A DNA stretch of 64,000 nt, taken from NCBI GenBank assembly GCA_022072085.1, contig JAJVII010000049.1, forward strand, positions 1 to 64,000, read 5' to 3'. Origin of the DNA: Phycisphaerae bacterium. GTDB lineage: Bacteria; Planctomycetota; Phycisphaerae; JAJVII01. This document shows, one piece after another, positions 44,833 through 53,806 of the stretch; the stretch's first letter is position 1, and the number at the start of each line of letters is the position of its first letter. The position numbers and the translations under genes were made by a program. Below the pieces are notes generated by a model. The model did no database searches. It was not told where the DNA came from and was given only the letters and a program-made list of their open reading frames with translations.

Positions 44833-46188
44833 ATGTTCAAATCGTTTCTGAACATCTTCAGGATCCCGGAACTTCGCAACAAGTTCCTCTTCACGCTGGC
44901 GATGCTGTGCATCTACCGGGTGGGCTTCCACATTCCCATCCCGGGGATCAACCAGATCGAGCTGCAGAAGCAGTTCGCCAACATCGTCGGCGACGAGAAG
45001 AACCCCGCGGGTCGGCTGATCGAGTATGTCGGTCTGTTCACCGGCGGCAACCTCCGCCAGGCGTCGCTGTTCGGGCTGGGCATCATGCCCTACATTTCGG
45101 CGGCCATCATCTTCCAGCTCCTGGGCACGGTGGTGCCCTCGCTGGAGAAGTTGCAGAAGGAAGGCGAGACCGGACGCCAGAAGATCAACGAGTACACCCG
45201 CTACCTGACCGTCGGGCTCTGCGTGCTCCAGGCGATCTTCTACGTCAGCTACCTCAGTCGATCGCCGGACCTGGTCTATCCCGAGTACAAGGGCCAATTC
45301 TCCTTCTGGATGATGGGCATCCTGGGCATGACCACCGGCACCATCTTCATGATGTGGCTGGGCGAGCAGGTCGACCAGTACGGGCTGGGCAACGGCATCA
45401 GCCTGATCATCATGGCCGGCATCGTCGCCCGCCTGCCGCAGGCGGTGGCCGAGTCGGTCCGCCGGTTCAACGCCAACCAGATGGGCTGGGACAGCATCCT
45501 GATGCTGGTCGTCAGCTTCATCTTCGTCGTCGCCGGGTCGATCCTCATCACCCAGGGCCAGCGGCGGATTCCGATCCAGCAGGCCAAGCGGATGCGCGGC
45601 CGGCGGGTCTACGGCGGACAGCGACAGTACCTGCCCCTGCGGGTCAACCACGGCGGCGTGATGCCCATCATCTTCGCCAGCTCGCTGATGCTGCTGCCGA
45701 CCTTCCTGTTCAGCCAGCTGAGCAAGTGGTTCAACTACGAGTTCACGCGCGGACTGGCCGAGGCCTTCACCGCGGGCAACTACATCTACGAACTGACCTA
45801 CGTCGTGATGATCTTCTTCTTCGCCTACTTCTGGACGACGGTGCAGTTCCAGCCGAAGGAGATGGCCAACCAGCTTCGCGACTACGGCAGCTTCATCCCC
45901 GGGCTTCGTCCCGGTCGCCGGACGGCTGAGTATCTCGAGCAGGTCATGGGTCGGATCACCTACGTGGGCGCCGCGTTCCTTTCGGTGATCGCGGTGATCC
46001 CGTCGCTGGCGGCGAATCTCATGGGTGTGCCGTTCAGCGTGTCGGCGTTCCTGGGCGGCACGGGTCTGCTGATCATGGTGTCGGTGGCGCTGGACTTGAT
46101 CCAACGGATCGAGGCCAACCTGGTCATGCGCAACTACAGCGGGTTCCTCGGCGAGAAGGGCGCGAAGATCAAGGGCGCGTACGTGTAA
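44833..46188 (+). CDS. secY: Preprotein translocase subunit SecY
   Basis: SecY is the channel of the Sec translocon. The 451-residue protein has ten hydrophobic helices and hallmark motifs: YRVGFHIPIPGI near the plug, LFGLGIMPYISAAIIFQLL, GNGISLIIMAGIV, and the cytoplasmic loop around LRDYGSFIPGLRPGRRTAEYLE. It pairs with the SecE at 19136. rplO-secY-adk-map-infA is the standard order. Confidence 0.97.
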   Translation: MFKSFLNIFRIPELRNKFLFTLAMLCIYRVGFHIPIPGINQIELQKQFANIVGDEKNPAGRLIEYVGLFTGGNLRQASLFGLGIMPYISAAIIFQLLGTVVPSLEKLQKEGETGRQKINEYTRYLTVGLCVLQAIFYVSYLSRSPDLVYPEYKGQFSFWMMGILGMTTGTIFMMWLGEQVDQYGLGNGISLIIMAGIVARLPQAVAESVRRFNANQMGWDSILMLVVSFIFVVAGSILITQGQRRIPIQQAKRMRGRRVYGGQRQYLPLRVNHGGVMPIIFASSLMLLPTFLFSQLSKWFNYEFTRGLAEAFTAGNYIYELTYVVMIFFFAYFWTTVQFQPKEMANQLRDYGSFIPGLRPGRRTAEYLEQVMGRITYVGAAFLSVIAVIPSLAANLMGVPFSVSAFLGGTGLLIMVSVALDLIQRIEANLVMRNYSGFLGEKGAKIKGAYV

Positions 46189-46200
46189 GGGAGCAGGTCG

Positions 46201-46878
46201 ATGCGGCTGGTTTTGCTGGGTCCGCCCGGCGCCGGAAAGGGCACTCAGGCCCAGGTGCTGTGCAAGGACAAGGGCTGGGCACACCTGTCCAGCGGCGACA
46301 TCCTGCGGGGCGAAGTGAAGGCCGGGACCGAACTGGGAGCCAAGGCCAAGGCGTTCATGGACGCCGGCCAGCTCGTGCCAGACGACCTGGTCGTCAACAT
46401 GATGGTCAGCCGGATCGCCCGGCCCGATTGCGCCGGCGGGTTCGTGCTGGACGGTTTTCCGCGGACGGCGGTGCAGGCCGAGGCGCTGGACAAGGCGCTG
46501 GCCCGCAGCGGCCGACCGCTGGACGGGGTGGTTTCGCTGGAGGTCCGCGACGACGAGGTCGTGCGTCGCATCTCCGGCCGGCGCACCTGCCCGCAGTGCG
46601 GCGCGATCTATCACGTGCAGACGCTTCGGCCGAAGGTCGACGACGTCTGCGACCGGTGCGGACACCGCGGGCTGACCCAGCGGGCCGACGACCGGGAAGA
46701 AGTGGTCGGCCAGCGGCTGGTCGCTTACCGCAGGCAGACCGAACCGCTGATCGAGTATTACCGGCGAGCGGGCCTGCTGGAGCAGGTCAGCGCCGAGCAG
46801 CCGATCGACCAGGTCAGGGCCGAGCTGGATGAGGCGCTGGGGCGCCGCCAGGGAGCGGTTGGCGGGGCGTCGGCCTGA
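46201..46878 (+). CDS. adk: Adenylate kinase
   Basis: The enzyme converts ATP and AMP to two ADP. The 225-residue protein has LLGPPGAGKGTQA (P-loop), HLSSGDILRGEV, DGFPRTAVQAEAL, and RISGRRTCPQCG with VCDRCG in the LID, the four-Cys zinc type seen in many bacteria. The ATG lies 12 bases after secY. The Ala/Gly-rich tail is slightly longer than usual. Confidence 0.96.
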   Translation: MRLVLLGPPGAGKGTQAQVLCKDKGWAHLSSGDILRGEVKAGTELGAKAKAFMDAGQLVPDDLVVNMMVSRIARPDCAGGFVLDGFPRTAVQAEALDKALARSGRPLDGVVSLEVRDDEVVRRISGRRTCPQCGAIYHVQTLRPKVDDVCDRCGHRGLTQRADDREEVVGQRLVAYRRQTEPLIEYYRRAGLLEQVSAEQPIDQVRAELDEALGRRQGAVGGASA

Positions 46879-46893
46879 CGCGAGGAAGCTGCG

Positions 46894-47685
46894 TTGCAAC
46901 CGAAGGCGATCCAGCTCAAGAGCGACCGCGAGATCGAGTTGATGCGGTCGGCCGGTCGCCTGGTCAACGCCGTGCTCGGTCGGATGCGTGAAATGGTTGC
47001 CCCGGGTGTGACGACCGGGGAACTGGATCGCGAAGCGGAGCGGATCATTGTCGAAGGCGGCGGCGAAGGGTTGTTCAAGAACTACCCGAACCACAAGCCC
47101 GGCGGTCCGCCCTTTCCCAGTGTCATCTGCGCCTCGGTGAACGAGGAAGTGGTGCACGGGATTCCCGGCCGGCGAAAGCTGGTCGAGGGTGACATCATCA
47201 GCATCGACTGCGGCGTCCGGCTGGCCGGGTATTGCGGCGACTCGGCGGTGACGCTGGGCGTCGGACAGGCGTCTGAGGACGCGACGCGGCTGATGGAGGT
47301 CACCCGCCGCACGCTGGAGCTGGCGATCTCGATGCTGGCGCCCGGGCGGTTCTGGAGCGAGGTCGCCAAGGCGATGCAGGCGTGCGTCGAGGACGCCGGG
47401 TTTTCCGTGGTGACCGAGTATGTCGGCCACGGGATCGGCATGCGGATGCACGAGCCGCCCAAGGTTCCGAATTTCTGGAACCGGCACTGGGTGGGCGAGG
47501 ATTTCGAGTTGCGCGAGGGCATGACGCTGGCGATCGAGCCGATGGTGAACCTCGGCCGAGCCGACGTGAAGAATGCCCGCGACGAGTGGACGATCCTGAC
47601 GCGAGACGGGCGCCCGTCGGCGCATTTTGAGCATACGGTGGCGGTCCGGGCGACGGGTCCGGACGTGCTGACCGACGGACACTAG
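46894..47685 (+). CDS. map: Methionine aminopeptidase, type I
   Basis: This enzyme removes the initiator Met co-translationally. The 263-residue protein begins with TTG (GAGGA seven bases upstream). It has the metal ligands in DIISIDCGVRLAGYCGDSAVT (two Asp), YVGHGIGMRMHEPPKVPN (His), LAIEPM (Glu) and a later AHFEHTVAV (Glu). Type I is indicated by the absence of the type II insert. Position after adk is standard. Confidence 0.95.
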   Translation: MQPKAIQLKSDREIELMRSAGRLVNAVLGRMREMVAPGVTTGELDREAERIIVEGGGEGLFKNYPNHKPGGPPFPSVICASVNEEVVHGIPGRRKLVEGDIISIDCGVRLAGYCGDSAVTLGVGQASEDATRLMEVTRRTLELAISMLAPGRFWSEVAKAMQACVEDAGFSVVTEYVGHGIGMRMHEPPKVPNFWNRHWVGEDFELREGMTLAIEPMVNLGRADVKNARDEWTILTRDGRPSAHFEHTVAVRATGPDVLTDGH

Positions 47686-47721
47686 GCCGGGCCGGGTTGT
47701 GGCCCCGCGGAAGAGGTCCTA

Positions 47722-47937
47722 ATGCCCAAGCAGGACAGCATTCGGGTGGACGCCCAGGTAGTGGATTCGCTGCCGAATGCGATGTTCAAGGTGAAACTGG
47801 AGAACGGCCACGAGGTGCTGGCCCACGTCAGCGGACGGATGCGAATGAATTTTATCCGCATCCTGCCCGGTGACACGGTGACGGTGGAGTTGTCGCCGTA
47901 CGACCTGACGCGCGGCCGGATCGTGATGCGTAAGTAG
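47722..47937 (+). CDS. infA: Translation initiation factor IF-1
   Basis: The 71-residue OB-fold protein has [60 protein letters not shown], essentially the whole family pattern. It binds the 30S A site during initiation. AGAGG lies upstream. It is followed by rpmJ after 73 bases. Confidence 0.96.
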   Translation: MPKQDSIRVDAQVVDSLPNAMFKVKLENGHEVLAHVSGRMRMNFIRILPGDTVTVELSPYDLTRGRIVMRK

Positions 47938-48010
47938 CGCCGGGGCCGTTCCGGAGTCCGGTCGCCGCCCGCCCGTCGGTCGGCCGACCCCTGTTTGTCG
48001 GGAAGCGATC

Positions 48011-48124
48011 ATGAAAGTCAGAAGCAGCATCAAGCGGATCTGTGAGAACTGCAAGATCATTCGCCGTCGGGGCGTGGTGCGCGTCGTCTGCACCAATCCG
48101 CGACACAAGCAGCGGCAGGGCTAA
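48011..48124 (+). CDS. rpmJ: 50S ribosomal protein L36
   Basis: A 37-residue frame reads [17 protein letters not shown] and continues to [15 protein letters not shown]. The Cys/His zinc set of classic L36 (CxxC...C....H) is intact, so this is the zinc-binding form. It sits in its usual place between infA and rpsM; the ATG follows a GGAAG site. Confidence 0.94.
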   Translation: MKVRSSIKRICENCKIIRRRGVVRVVCTNPRHKQRQG

Positions 48125-48152
48125 GAAGCGGGCCCGGCCCAAGAGGTGAGCT

Positions 48153-48530
48153 ATGCCACGTATCGCAGGCGTCGACATCCCCAACGAGAAGCGCGTGGAC
48201 ATCGCGCTGACCTACATCTATGGCGTCGGGCGGTTCAGCGCCGCGCAAATCTGCAAGGAAGCCGGCATCGAGCCGTCGACCCGCGCCAAGAACCTGACCG
48301 AGGACGAGGTCGGCCGCATCGCCGGCATCCTCGACCGGTCGTACCAGATCGAGGGTCAGTTGCGTCGCCGCATCGCCGCAGACATCGCCCGGCTGCGCGA
48401 CATCAACTGCTATCGCGGGTTCCGCCACCGCCGCGGGCTTCCGGTTCGCGGCCAGCGCACCCGCACCAACGCCCGCACCCGCAAGGGTCCGCGCAAGACC
48501 GTCGCCGGCAAGAAGGGCGTGACCAAGTAG
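48153..48530 (+). CDS. rpsM: 30S ribosomal protein S13
   Basis: The 125-residue protein begins [24 protein letters not shown]. It has the H2TH region [16 protein letters not shown]-like helices, and [29 protein letters not shown], the basic tail reaching the P-site tRNA. It is 29 bases after rpmJ. Confidence 0.96.
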   Translation: MPRIAGVDIPNEKRVDIALTYIYGVGRFSAAQICKEAGIEPSTRAKNLTEDEVGRIAGILDRSYQIEGQLRRRIAADIARLRDINCYRGFRHRRGLPVRGQRTRTNARTRKGPRKTVAGKKGVTK

Positions 48531-48577
48531 CGATCCGTCGGCCTCGGGCCGATCACTGAAACGAGGAACCAGCAGAC

Positions 48578-48955
48578 ATGGCCAAAGGCAAGCGGAAAGT
48601 CCGTCGCAGCGTCGCCAAGGGCATTGCCCACATCAAGGCGACCTTCAACAACACCATCATCACCGTCACCGATCCGGACGGCGAGGTGGTGGCCTGGCGG
48701 TCGGCAGGCACCATGGGCTTCAAGGGCGCCCGCAAGAGCACGCCCTTCGCTGCCCAGCGGGCCGCCGAGGAAGTCGCCTCGCAGGCCAAGCGCATGGGCA
48801 TGCTAGAACTGGAAGTCCGCGTCAAGGGACCGGGCAGCGGCCGCGAGAGCGCGATCACGGCCCTCCAGGCGGCCGGGCTGAAGATCACCAGCATCGAGGA
48901 CGTCACCCCGCTGCCGCACAACGGGTGCCGTCCCCGCAAGAAGCGTCGCGTGTAA
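48578..48955 (+). CDS. rpsK: 30S ribosomal protein S11
   Basis: The 125-residue protein has [44 protein letters not shown] and the C-terminal [20 protein letters not shown]. These match S11 throughout. The N-terminus is the short form. A hairpin (GCCGCGAC/GTCGCGG, about 48965-48985) follows and precedes rpsD. Confidence 0.96.
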   Translation: MAKGKRKVRRSVAKGIAHIKATFNNTIITVTDPDGEVVAWRSAGTMGFKGARKSTPFAAQRAAEEVASQAKRMGMLELEVRVKGPGSGRESAITALQAAGLKITSIEDVTPLPHNGCRPRKKRRV

Positions 48956-49047
48956 AGAGGATCCAGCCGCGACCGTGAGGTCGCGGAGTCGGACAAGCCA
49001 AACGAATCGAGGCATAGACCCGATTATCGCGGAGGTCGCGGAGCTAG

Positions 49048-49680
49048 ATGGGTAGATACAACGGTCCAGTCTGTCGGTTGTGCCGCCGGGAAGGCATCAA
49101 GCTGATGCTCAAGGGCGCCCGCTGCGAGTCGGCCAAGTGCGCCATGGAACGCCAGTGGCGAAACAGCCCGCCCGGCATGCACTCCTGGCGGCGCGGTCGT
49201 CAGAGCGAGTATGGCCTGCGCCTCCGCGAGGTGCAGAAGGTCAAGCGTTACTATGGCCTGTTCCACAGGCAGTTCATGCTGACCTTCCGCGACGCCGAGC
49301 GGATCCAGGGCAACACGGGCGAAATCTTCCTCCAGCTCCTGGAGCGGAGGCTGGACAACGTCGCCTACAAGATGGGTCTGGCGCCCAGCCGCAAGTCCGC
49401 CCGCATGATGATCAGCCACGGGCACCTGCTGGTGAACGGCCGCAAGGTCGACATTGCCAGCTACCAGGTGCGTTCGGGCGACACGCTGACGGTGAAGGAC
49501 GCGGAGCGCAGCCGGGCGTACGTCAAGGCGGAGATGGAACTGGCCGGAGGGATCACGCCGCAGCCGTGGCTGAGCTTTGACCCGTCGCAGTTGACCGGCA
49601 AGGTGCTCGCGATGCCGACGCGCGACGACGTGCAGATCCCGGTCGAGGAGCAGTTGATCGTCGAGTTGTGCTCGAAGTGA
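49048..49680 (+). CDS. rpsD: 30S ribosomal protein S4, zinc-binding type
   Basis: S4 nucleates the 30S body. The 210-residue protein has four Cys near the start (VCRLCRRE and CESAKC), the C+ form, then QFMLTFRDAERIQGNTGEIFLQLLERRLDNV. The S4 RNA-binding domain includes SRKSARMMISHGHLLVNGRKVDI. The rpsK-rpsD-rpoA order is standard. Confidence 0.96.
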   Translation: MGRYNGPVCRLCRREGIKLMLKGARCESAKCAMERQWRNSPPGMHSWRRGRQSEYGLRLREVQKVKRYYGLFHRQFMLTFRDAERIQGNTGEIFLQLLERRLDNVAYKMGLAPSRKSARMMISHGHLLVNGRKVDIASYQVRSGDTLTVKDAERSRAYVKAEMELAGGITPQPWLSFDPSQLTGKVLAMPTRDDVQIPVEEQLIVELCSK

Positions 49681-49811
49681 GCAGCGGGTCCGGCCGGGCC
49701 GAGAGAGAGGGGCAGGCGGCCGGATGAATTCAGTCAGCAGGGCCTCGCCGGGCGAGGCAGAGGCGGTCCGCCGGGCTGCCGGAGCGATCCAAATTACGGA
49801 GGCCTAGAGCC

Positions 49812-50867
49812 ATGCGTATTCGATGGCGGGGATTGGAACTGCCGCCGCAGGTGGTCCTGGACAAAGAGGTATCCACCGACACCTACGGCCGGTTCGAGAT
49901 CGAGCCGTTTGAACGCGGATTCGGGACCACGGTCGGCAACAGCCTGCGCCGTATCCTCCTGAGCAGCCTGGAGGGCGCGTCGGTCTCCTGCATCAAGATT
50001 GCCGGCGCCGAGCATGAGTTCACCAGCCTCCCGGGCGTGCTCGAGGACGTTACCGAGATCGTCCTGAACATCAAGAGCCTGGTGATCAAGATGGAAGAGG
50101 ATATGCCCCGCAAGTTGACCGTCAAGGTCGACAAGAAGGGCGAGGTCACCGGCGCCGACATCCAGACCGACGCCGCCGTGACCATCCTCAACCCCGACCA
50201 GCTCATCTGCACGCTGACCGAGAAGCGCAAGTTCGAGATGTGGCTGGAGGTCCGTTCCGGACGCGGCTACGTCACCGCCGCCGAGAACACGCGGCCGGAC
50301 CAGGAAGTCGGCGCGATCCCGGTCGACTCGGTCTTTTCACCGGTCACGCGCGTCCGCTACACGACCGAGGACACCCGCGTCGGCCAGCGGACCAACTTCG
50401 ACAAGCTCATCATGGAGATCTGGACCAACGGCACGATCGGCCCGGAAATGGCCCTGGTCGAGGCCGCCAAGATTCTCCGCAAGCACCTCAACCCCTTCGT
50501 CCAGTATTTCGAGCTGGGCACTCAGGTCGCCGTCAAGACCGGCGATCTGGACGCCAGCCAGGTCGACGAGGGACGCGAGGCCAAGCTCAACATGAGCATC
50601 CACGAACTCGACCTCTCGGCCCGGGCGACCAACTGCCTGGAGTCGGCGGACGTCAACACCGTCCGCGACCTGGTCGACCTGACCGAACGCCAGCTCCTGG
50701 AGGTCCGCAGCTTCGGCAAGACCTCCCTGGACGAGGTGAAACGCAAGCTGGCCGACCTCGGCCTGGCCCTGACCCGCGAGGAACCGGGCGAGGGCGAGGA
50801 AGAGGAAGGCGAACTGACCGACGCCGAGCCGGCCGACGGCAACGGCGAGACCGCCGACGAGGAGTGA
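49812..50867 (+). CDS. rpoA: DNA-directed RNA polymerase subunit alpha
   Basis: The 351-residue α subunit has the N-terminal dimerisation domain (YGRFEIEPFERGFGTTVGNSLRRILLSSLEGASVS) and the C-terminal DNA-binding domain (LDLSARATNCLESADVNTVRDLVDLTERQLLEVRSFGKTSLDEVKRKL). A ~30-residue acidic tail (GEEEEGELTDAEPAD) extends past the CTD. The conserved CTD means UP-element recognition is possible. AGGCCTAGAG precedes the ATG. Confidence 0.97.
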   Translation: MRIRWRGLELPPQVVLDKEVSTDTYGRFEIEPFERGFGTTVGNSLRRILLSSLEGASVSCIKIAGAEHEFTSLPGVLEDVTEIVLNIKSLVIKMEEDMPRKLTVKVDKKGEVTGADIQTDAAVTILNPDQLICTLTEKRKFEMWLEVRSGRGYVTAAENTRPDQEVGAIPVDSVFSPVTRVRYTTEDTRVGQRTNFDKLIMEIWTNGTIGPEMALVEAAKILRKHLNPFVQYFELGTQVAVKTGDLDASQVDEGREAKLNMSIHELDLSARATNCLESADVNTVRDLVDLTERQLLEVRSFGKTSLDEVKRKLADLGLALTREEPGEGEEEEGELTDAEPADGNGETADEE

Positions 50868-50974
50868 CCGGGACCATCGCCGCCGGGTTGTCCGGCGCGT
50901 GAATGTTGAACGACGGCAGGAGCGACGCCCGGTGGCCGGCCCTCGGCCCCCGGCGGACAGACAGGATTTCAGTC

Positions 50975-51622
50975 ATGCGACATCGCGACTATACCAAGAA
51001 CCTGGCCCGCACGACGTCTCACATGATGTCCATGCGGCGGAATCTCGCCAGCTCGCTCTTGCAGCACGGCAAGATCACCACCACCTTCCAGAAGGCCAAG
51101 GACGTGCAGCGGTTCGTCGAGCGGCTGATCACGCTGGCTCGCAAGAACACCCTGCACGCCCGCCGGCAGGTCCTCTCGCGCCTGCACGACCGCATCATGG
51201 TCGCCGGCCACGACCCCAAAGAGGATCCCAACGTCAAGCTGAACAGCCGCGAGCAGGTCGTCGGCGGACCGACGGTCGTGCAGAAGCTGTTCAACGAGAT
51301 CGCCCCCTCCTACGCCGACCGCTCCGGCGGCTACACCCGGATCGTCCGGCTGGCCCGTCGGCGGATCGGCGACGGCGGACAGCGCGTCGTCCTCCAACTC
51401 GTCGACCCCAAAGAGGCCCCGCGGACCAAGTCCACTGCCGTCACCACCCGCAAGCGCCGCGCCCGCGCCCGCTACGCGATGGCTGACAAGGTGGCCAAGG
51501 CCTCGTCGCCCGCCCCGTCTGCCGACGCAACGCCCCCCCAGGCCGACGAACCGGCTGCCGAGCAGCAGCCCCAGGCCGACGCCCCCGCGACCGACGGCCC
51601 GGCCGAGGAAAAGTCCGAATAA
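50975..51622 (+). CDS. rplQ: 50S ribosomal protein L17 with long Ala/Pro tail
   Basis: The L17 part begins MRHRDYTKNLARTTSHMMSMRRNLASSLLQHGKI. It has TTFQKAKDVQRFVERLITLARKN and YTRIVRLARRRIGDGGQ. It then extends for about 60 residues rich in Ala, Pro, Asp and Gln (PPQADEPAAEQQPQADAP), giving 215 residues against about 127 in E. coli. ATG 50975 is the canonical start. It closes the ribosomal cluster before a terminator. Confidence 0.95.
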   Translation: MRHRDYTKNLARTTSHMMSMRRNLASSLLQHGKITTTFQKAKDVQRFVERLITLARKNTLHARRQVLSRLHDRIMVAGHDPKEDPNVKLNSREQVVGGPTVVQKLFNEIAPSYADRSGGYTRIVRLARRRIGDGGQRVVLQLVDPKEAPRTKSTAVTTRKRRARARYAMADKVAKASSPAPSADATPPQADEPAAEQQPQADAPATDGPAEEKSE

Positions 51623-51645
51623 CTCTGCCGAGTTCCCTGATTTCC

Positions 51646-51678
51646 ACCCCCCCGGCCGCCTTGGCTGGGGGGTTCTTT
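51646..51678 (+). terminator. Intrinsic terminator ending the ribosomal cluster
   Basis: ACCCCCC and GGGGGGT flank an inner GGC/GCC pair with one mismatch, followed by TCTTTG. It lies 24 bases after rplQ and ends the alpha operon. Confidence 0.75.
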
Positions 51679-51782
51679 GTACGCTTTGGCCCGCATGATT
51701 CTTGACCTGTTCGGCTGGAGCCGATAGACTGGTTCCATTCAGCTCTGTGCGTCCGGGGTTCCTCTGCAAGGCGGTGTCTGGC

Positions 51783-53351
51783 GTGTGGTATGCGGTCCAA
51801 CTTGCCTTCCTGATCGCCTACACCGCGCTGCTGGTGCTGCTGGCCATTTACGGCGTTCACCGCTACCACCTCGTCTATCTATATTACAAGAACCGCCGCA
51901 AGGTGGACACGCCCAAGGCCTGCTTCGCCGAAGCCGACCTGCCGCGCGTCACCGTGCAGTTGCCCATGTTCAACGAGCTGGCCGTCGCCCGGCGGATCAT
52001 CGAGACCACCTGCGCGATCGACTACCCCCGCGACCGGCTCCAGATCCAGGTTCTTGACGATTCCACCGACGCGACCGTCGAGATCGCCGAGCAGACCGTC
52101 CGCGAAATGGCCGCCGCCGGCCACGACATCGTCTACCTCCACCGCGAGAACCGCGTCGGCTTCAAGGCCGGCGCCCTGGACGAGGGCCTCCGCACCGCGA
52201 CCGGCCGATTCGTCGCCATCTTCGACGCCGACTTCGTCCCTGAGCCCGACATCCTCAAGCGGATCATCCACTACTTCTCCGACGACCAGGTCGGCATGGT
52301 CCAGGCCCGCTGGGGCCATATCAACCGCGACGACTCGATGCTGACCCGAGGCCAGGCCATCTTCCTCGACGGCCACCACATCATCGAGAACACCGCCCGC
52401 AACCGCGCCGGCATGTTCTTCAACTTCGCCGGCACCGCGGGCGTCTGGCGCCGCGAGGCCATCGAGGACGCCGGCGGATGGCAGCACGACACGCTCACCG
52501 AGGATCTCGACCTGAGCTACCGCGCCCAGCTCGCCGGCTGGCGCTTCGTCTATCTGCCCGACGTCATCAGCCCGGCCGAACTGCCCCCGGAGATGCTGGC
52601 CTTCAAGCAGCAGCAGTTCCGCTGGACCAAGGGCGGCGTGCAGACCGCGCTCAAGCTGCTGCCCCGCGTGCTCAAGAGCCGGCTGCCCCTGCGCGTGAAG
52701 ATCGAGGCCTGGTTCCACCTCACCGGCTGCTTCCTGCACCTGGGTATGGTGATGCTGGCCCTAATGCTCTTCCCGGCGTTCTGGATCAAGCTGTCGCCCA
52801 GCAGCGGGCTGCTTCGGTTCGTCTCGGCGATGATCGACTTCGGCCTGTTCCTGCTGGCGACCTGCTCGGCGAGCACCTTCTACATGTGCAGCCAGCGCGA
52901 AATTTTCCGCACCTGGCGCGACAAGCTGAAGTACCTGCCGTTCCTGATGAGCCTGGGCATCGGCATCAGCGTGAGCAACTCCAAGGCCATCCTTGAAGCC
53001 CTGTTCCGCCGCAAGAGTGACTTCATCCGCACGCCCAAGTTCGGCGCCTCCAGCCGCACGGATCGCTCCTACCGGCAGCTCGTGCAGCCGCAGGCCCCGG
53101 CCGCCCGCCGCAGGAAGATCAACTGGGTCCCCTGGATCGAGTTCGGCATGGGCTGCTACATGGCCGCCTGCGTGGCGATCTCGATCGCCCGGGCCAACGC
53201 CGTCACGATCAGCCTGCCGTTCCTGCTCATGTTCACGTTCGGCTACTTCTACGTCTCGCTGACGTCGTTCATGAGCACCTGGTCGCGACAGGCCTACGCC
53301 GAGAGCGAGTCGGCCCCGGCTGTCGTCCCCGCCGACGGCGAGGAGCGTTGA
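51783..53351 (+). CDS. Membrane GT2 glycosyltransferase, cellulose-synthase-like
   Basis: This protein (about 520 residues) carries the motifs of processive β-glycosyltransferases: PRVTVQLPMFNE, DDSTDAT, FDADFVPE (DxD), TLTEDLDLSYR and QQQFRWTKG. One membrane helix precedes the domain (AVQLAFLIAYTALLVLLAIYG); at least four follow (residues ~335-355, ~365-385, ~470-490, ~495-515). It should make or export a β-linked polysaccharide from nucleotide sugar; the sugar is unknown. I chose GTG 51783 for the helix start; other GTG starts up to 51702 are possible. No PilZ domain is seen. Confidence 0.85.
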   Translation: MWYAVQLAFLIAYTALLVLLAIYGVHRYHLVYLYYKNRRKVDTPKACFAEADLPRVTVQLPMFNELAVARRIIETTCAIDYPRDRLQIQVLDDSTDATVEIAEQTVREMAAAGHDIVYLHRENRVGFKAGALDEGLRTATGRFVAIFDADFVPEPDILKRIIHYFSDDQVGMVQARWGHINRDDSMLTRGQAIFLDGHHIIENTARNRAGMFFNFAGTAGVWRREAIEDAGGWQHDTLTEDLDLSYRAQLAGWRFVYLPDVISPAELPPEMLAFKQQQFRWTKGGVQTALKLLPRVLKSRLPLRVKIEAWFHLTGCFLHLGMVMLALMLFPAFWIKLSPSSGLLRFVSAMIDFGLFLLATCSASTFYMCSQREIFRTWRDKLKYLPFLMSLGIGISVSNSKAILEALFRRKSDFIRTPKFGASSRTDRSYRQLVQPQAPAARRRKINWVPWIEFGMGCYMAACVAISIARANAVTISLPFLLMFTFGYFYVSLTSFMSTWSRQAYAESESAPAVVPADGEER

Positions 53352-53363
53352 GGGCGTCGGGGT

Positions 53364-53391
53364 TGACAGTGGCGCGGCTGTCTTTATAATG
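53364..53391 (+). promoter_or_regulatory. Perfect consensus promoter of tRNA-Ala
   Basis: TTGACA (53364) and TATAAT (53386) with a 16-base spacer lie 73 bases before tRNA-Ala. Both hexamers are identical to the sigma-70 consensus, as before tRNA-Thr/tuf. The hexamers start 12 bases after the glycosyltransferase stop. Confidence 0.85.
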
Positions 53392-53464
53392 ATCGTGCTG
53401 CGGGGCGGGCACTGACCGGCCCCGCTGCTGTTTGCCGACTGGACTGGAGTCTCGGTGATGCACC

Positions 53465-53537
<73 letters not shown>

Positions 53538-53545
53538 GTCACGAA

Positions 53546-53570
53546 AAAGCCCGGCCCAGGCCGGGCTTTC
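53546..53570. terminator. Terminator after tRNA-Ala
   Basis: AAAGCCCGGCC pairs with GGCCGGGCTTT over a tight loop, with A-tract and T-tract ends, so it could work in both directions. It begins nine bases after the tRNA. Confidence 0.85.
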
Positions 53571-53664
53571 TGCATTTAGGGACACATGGCCCAGCCCGGA
53601 TCGGAACCGCCCATCCATCCCGGCTGAAAGAATGGCTCGCGATCTGCTCTGTTGAGAAGTCTGT

Positions 53665-53698
53665 GTGTAGGTGCAACCGCGGGCGGTTGCACCTACAC
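53665..53698. repeat. 34-bp perfect inverted repeat
   Basis: GTGTAGGTGCAACCGC (53665-53680) is followed by GG and then by its exact reverse complement (53683-53698). No T tract follows, so it is not a typical terminator. It lies between the tRNA-Ala terminator and the transglutaminase-like gene. Confidence 0.85.
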
Positions 53699-53806
53699 TA
53701 GACACGGCAAGCGCCGTCGCCCGAAAGCGCACGCTGACGACGCCAGGCTCGTCCTCGTCGGCTGGCGGGCAGGGCGGGCGGCCTGCGATCCGCAATGGAG
53801 CATGCC

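Noticed and set aside
44083-47682. A 1199-codon antisense frame under rpsE to map
   Set aside because: It covers six certain genes on the other strand and has no family signature.
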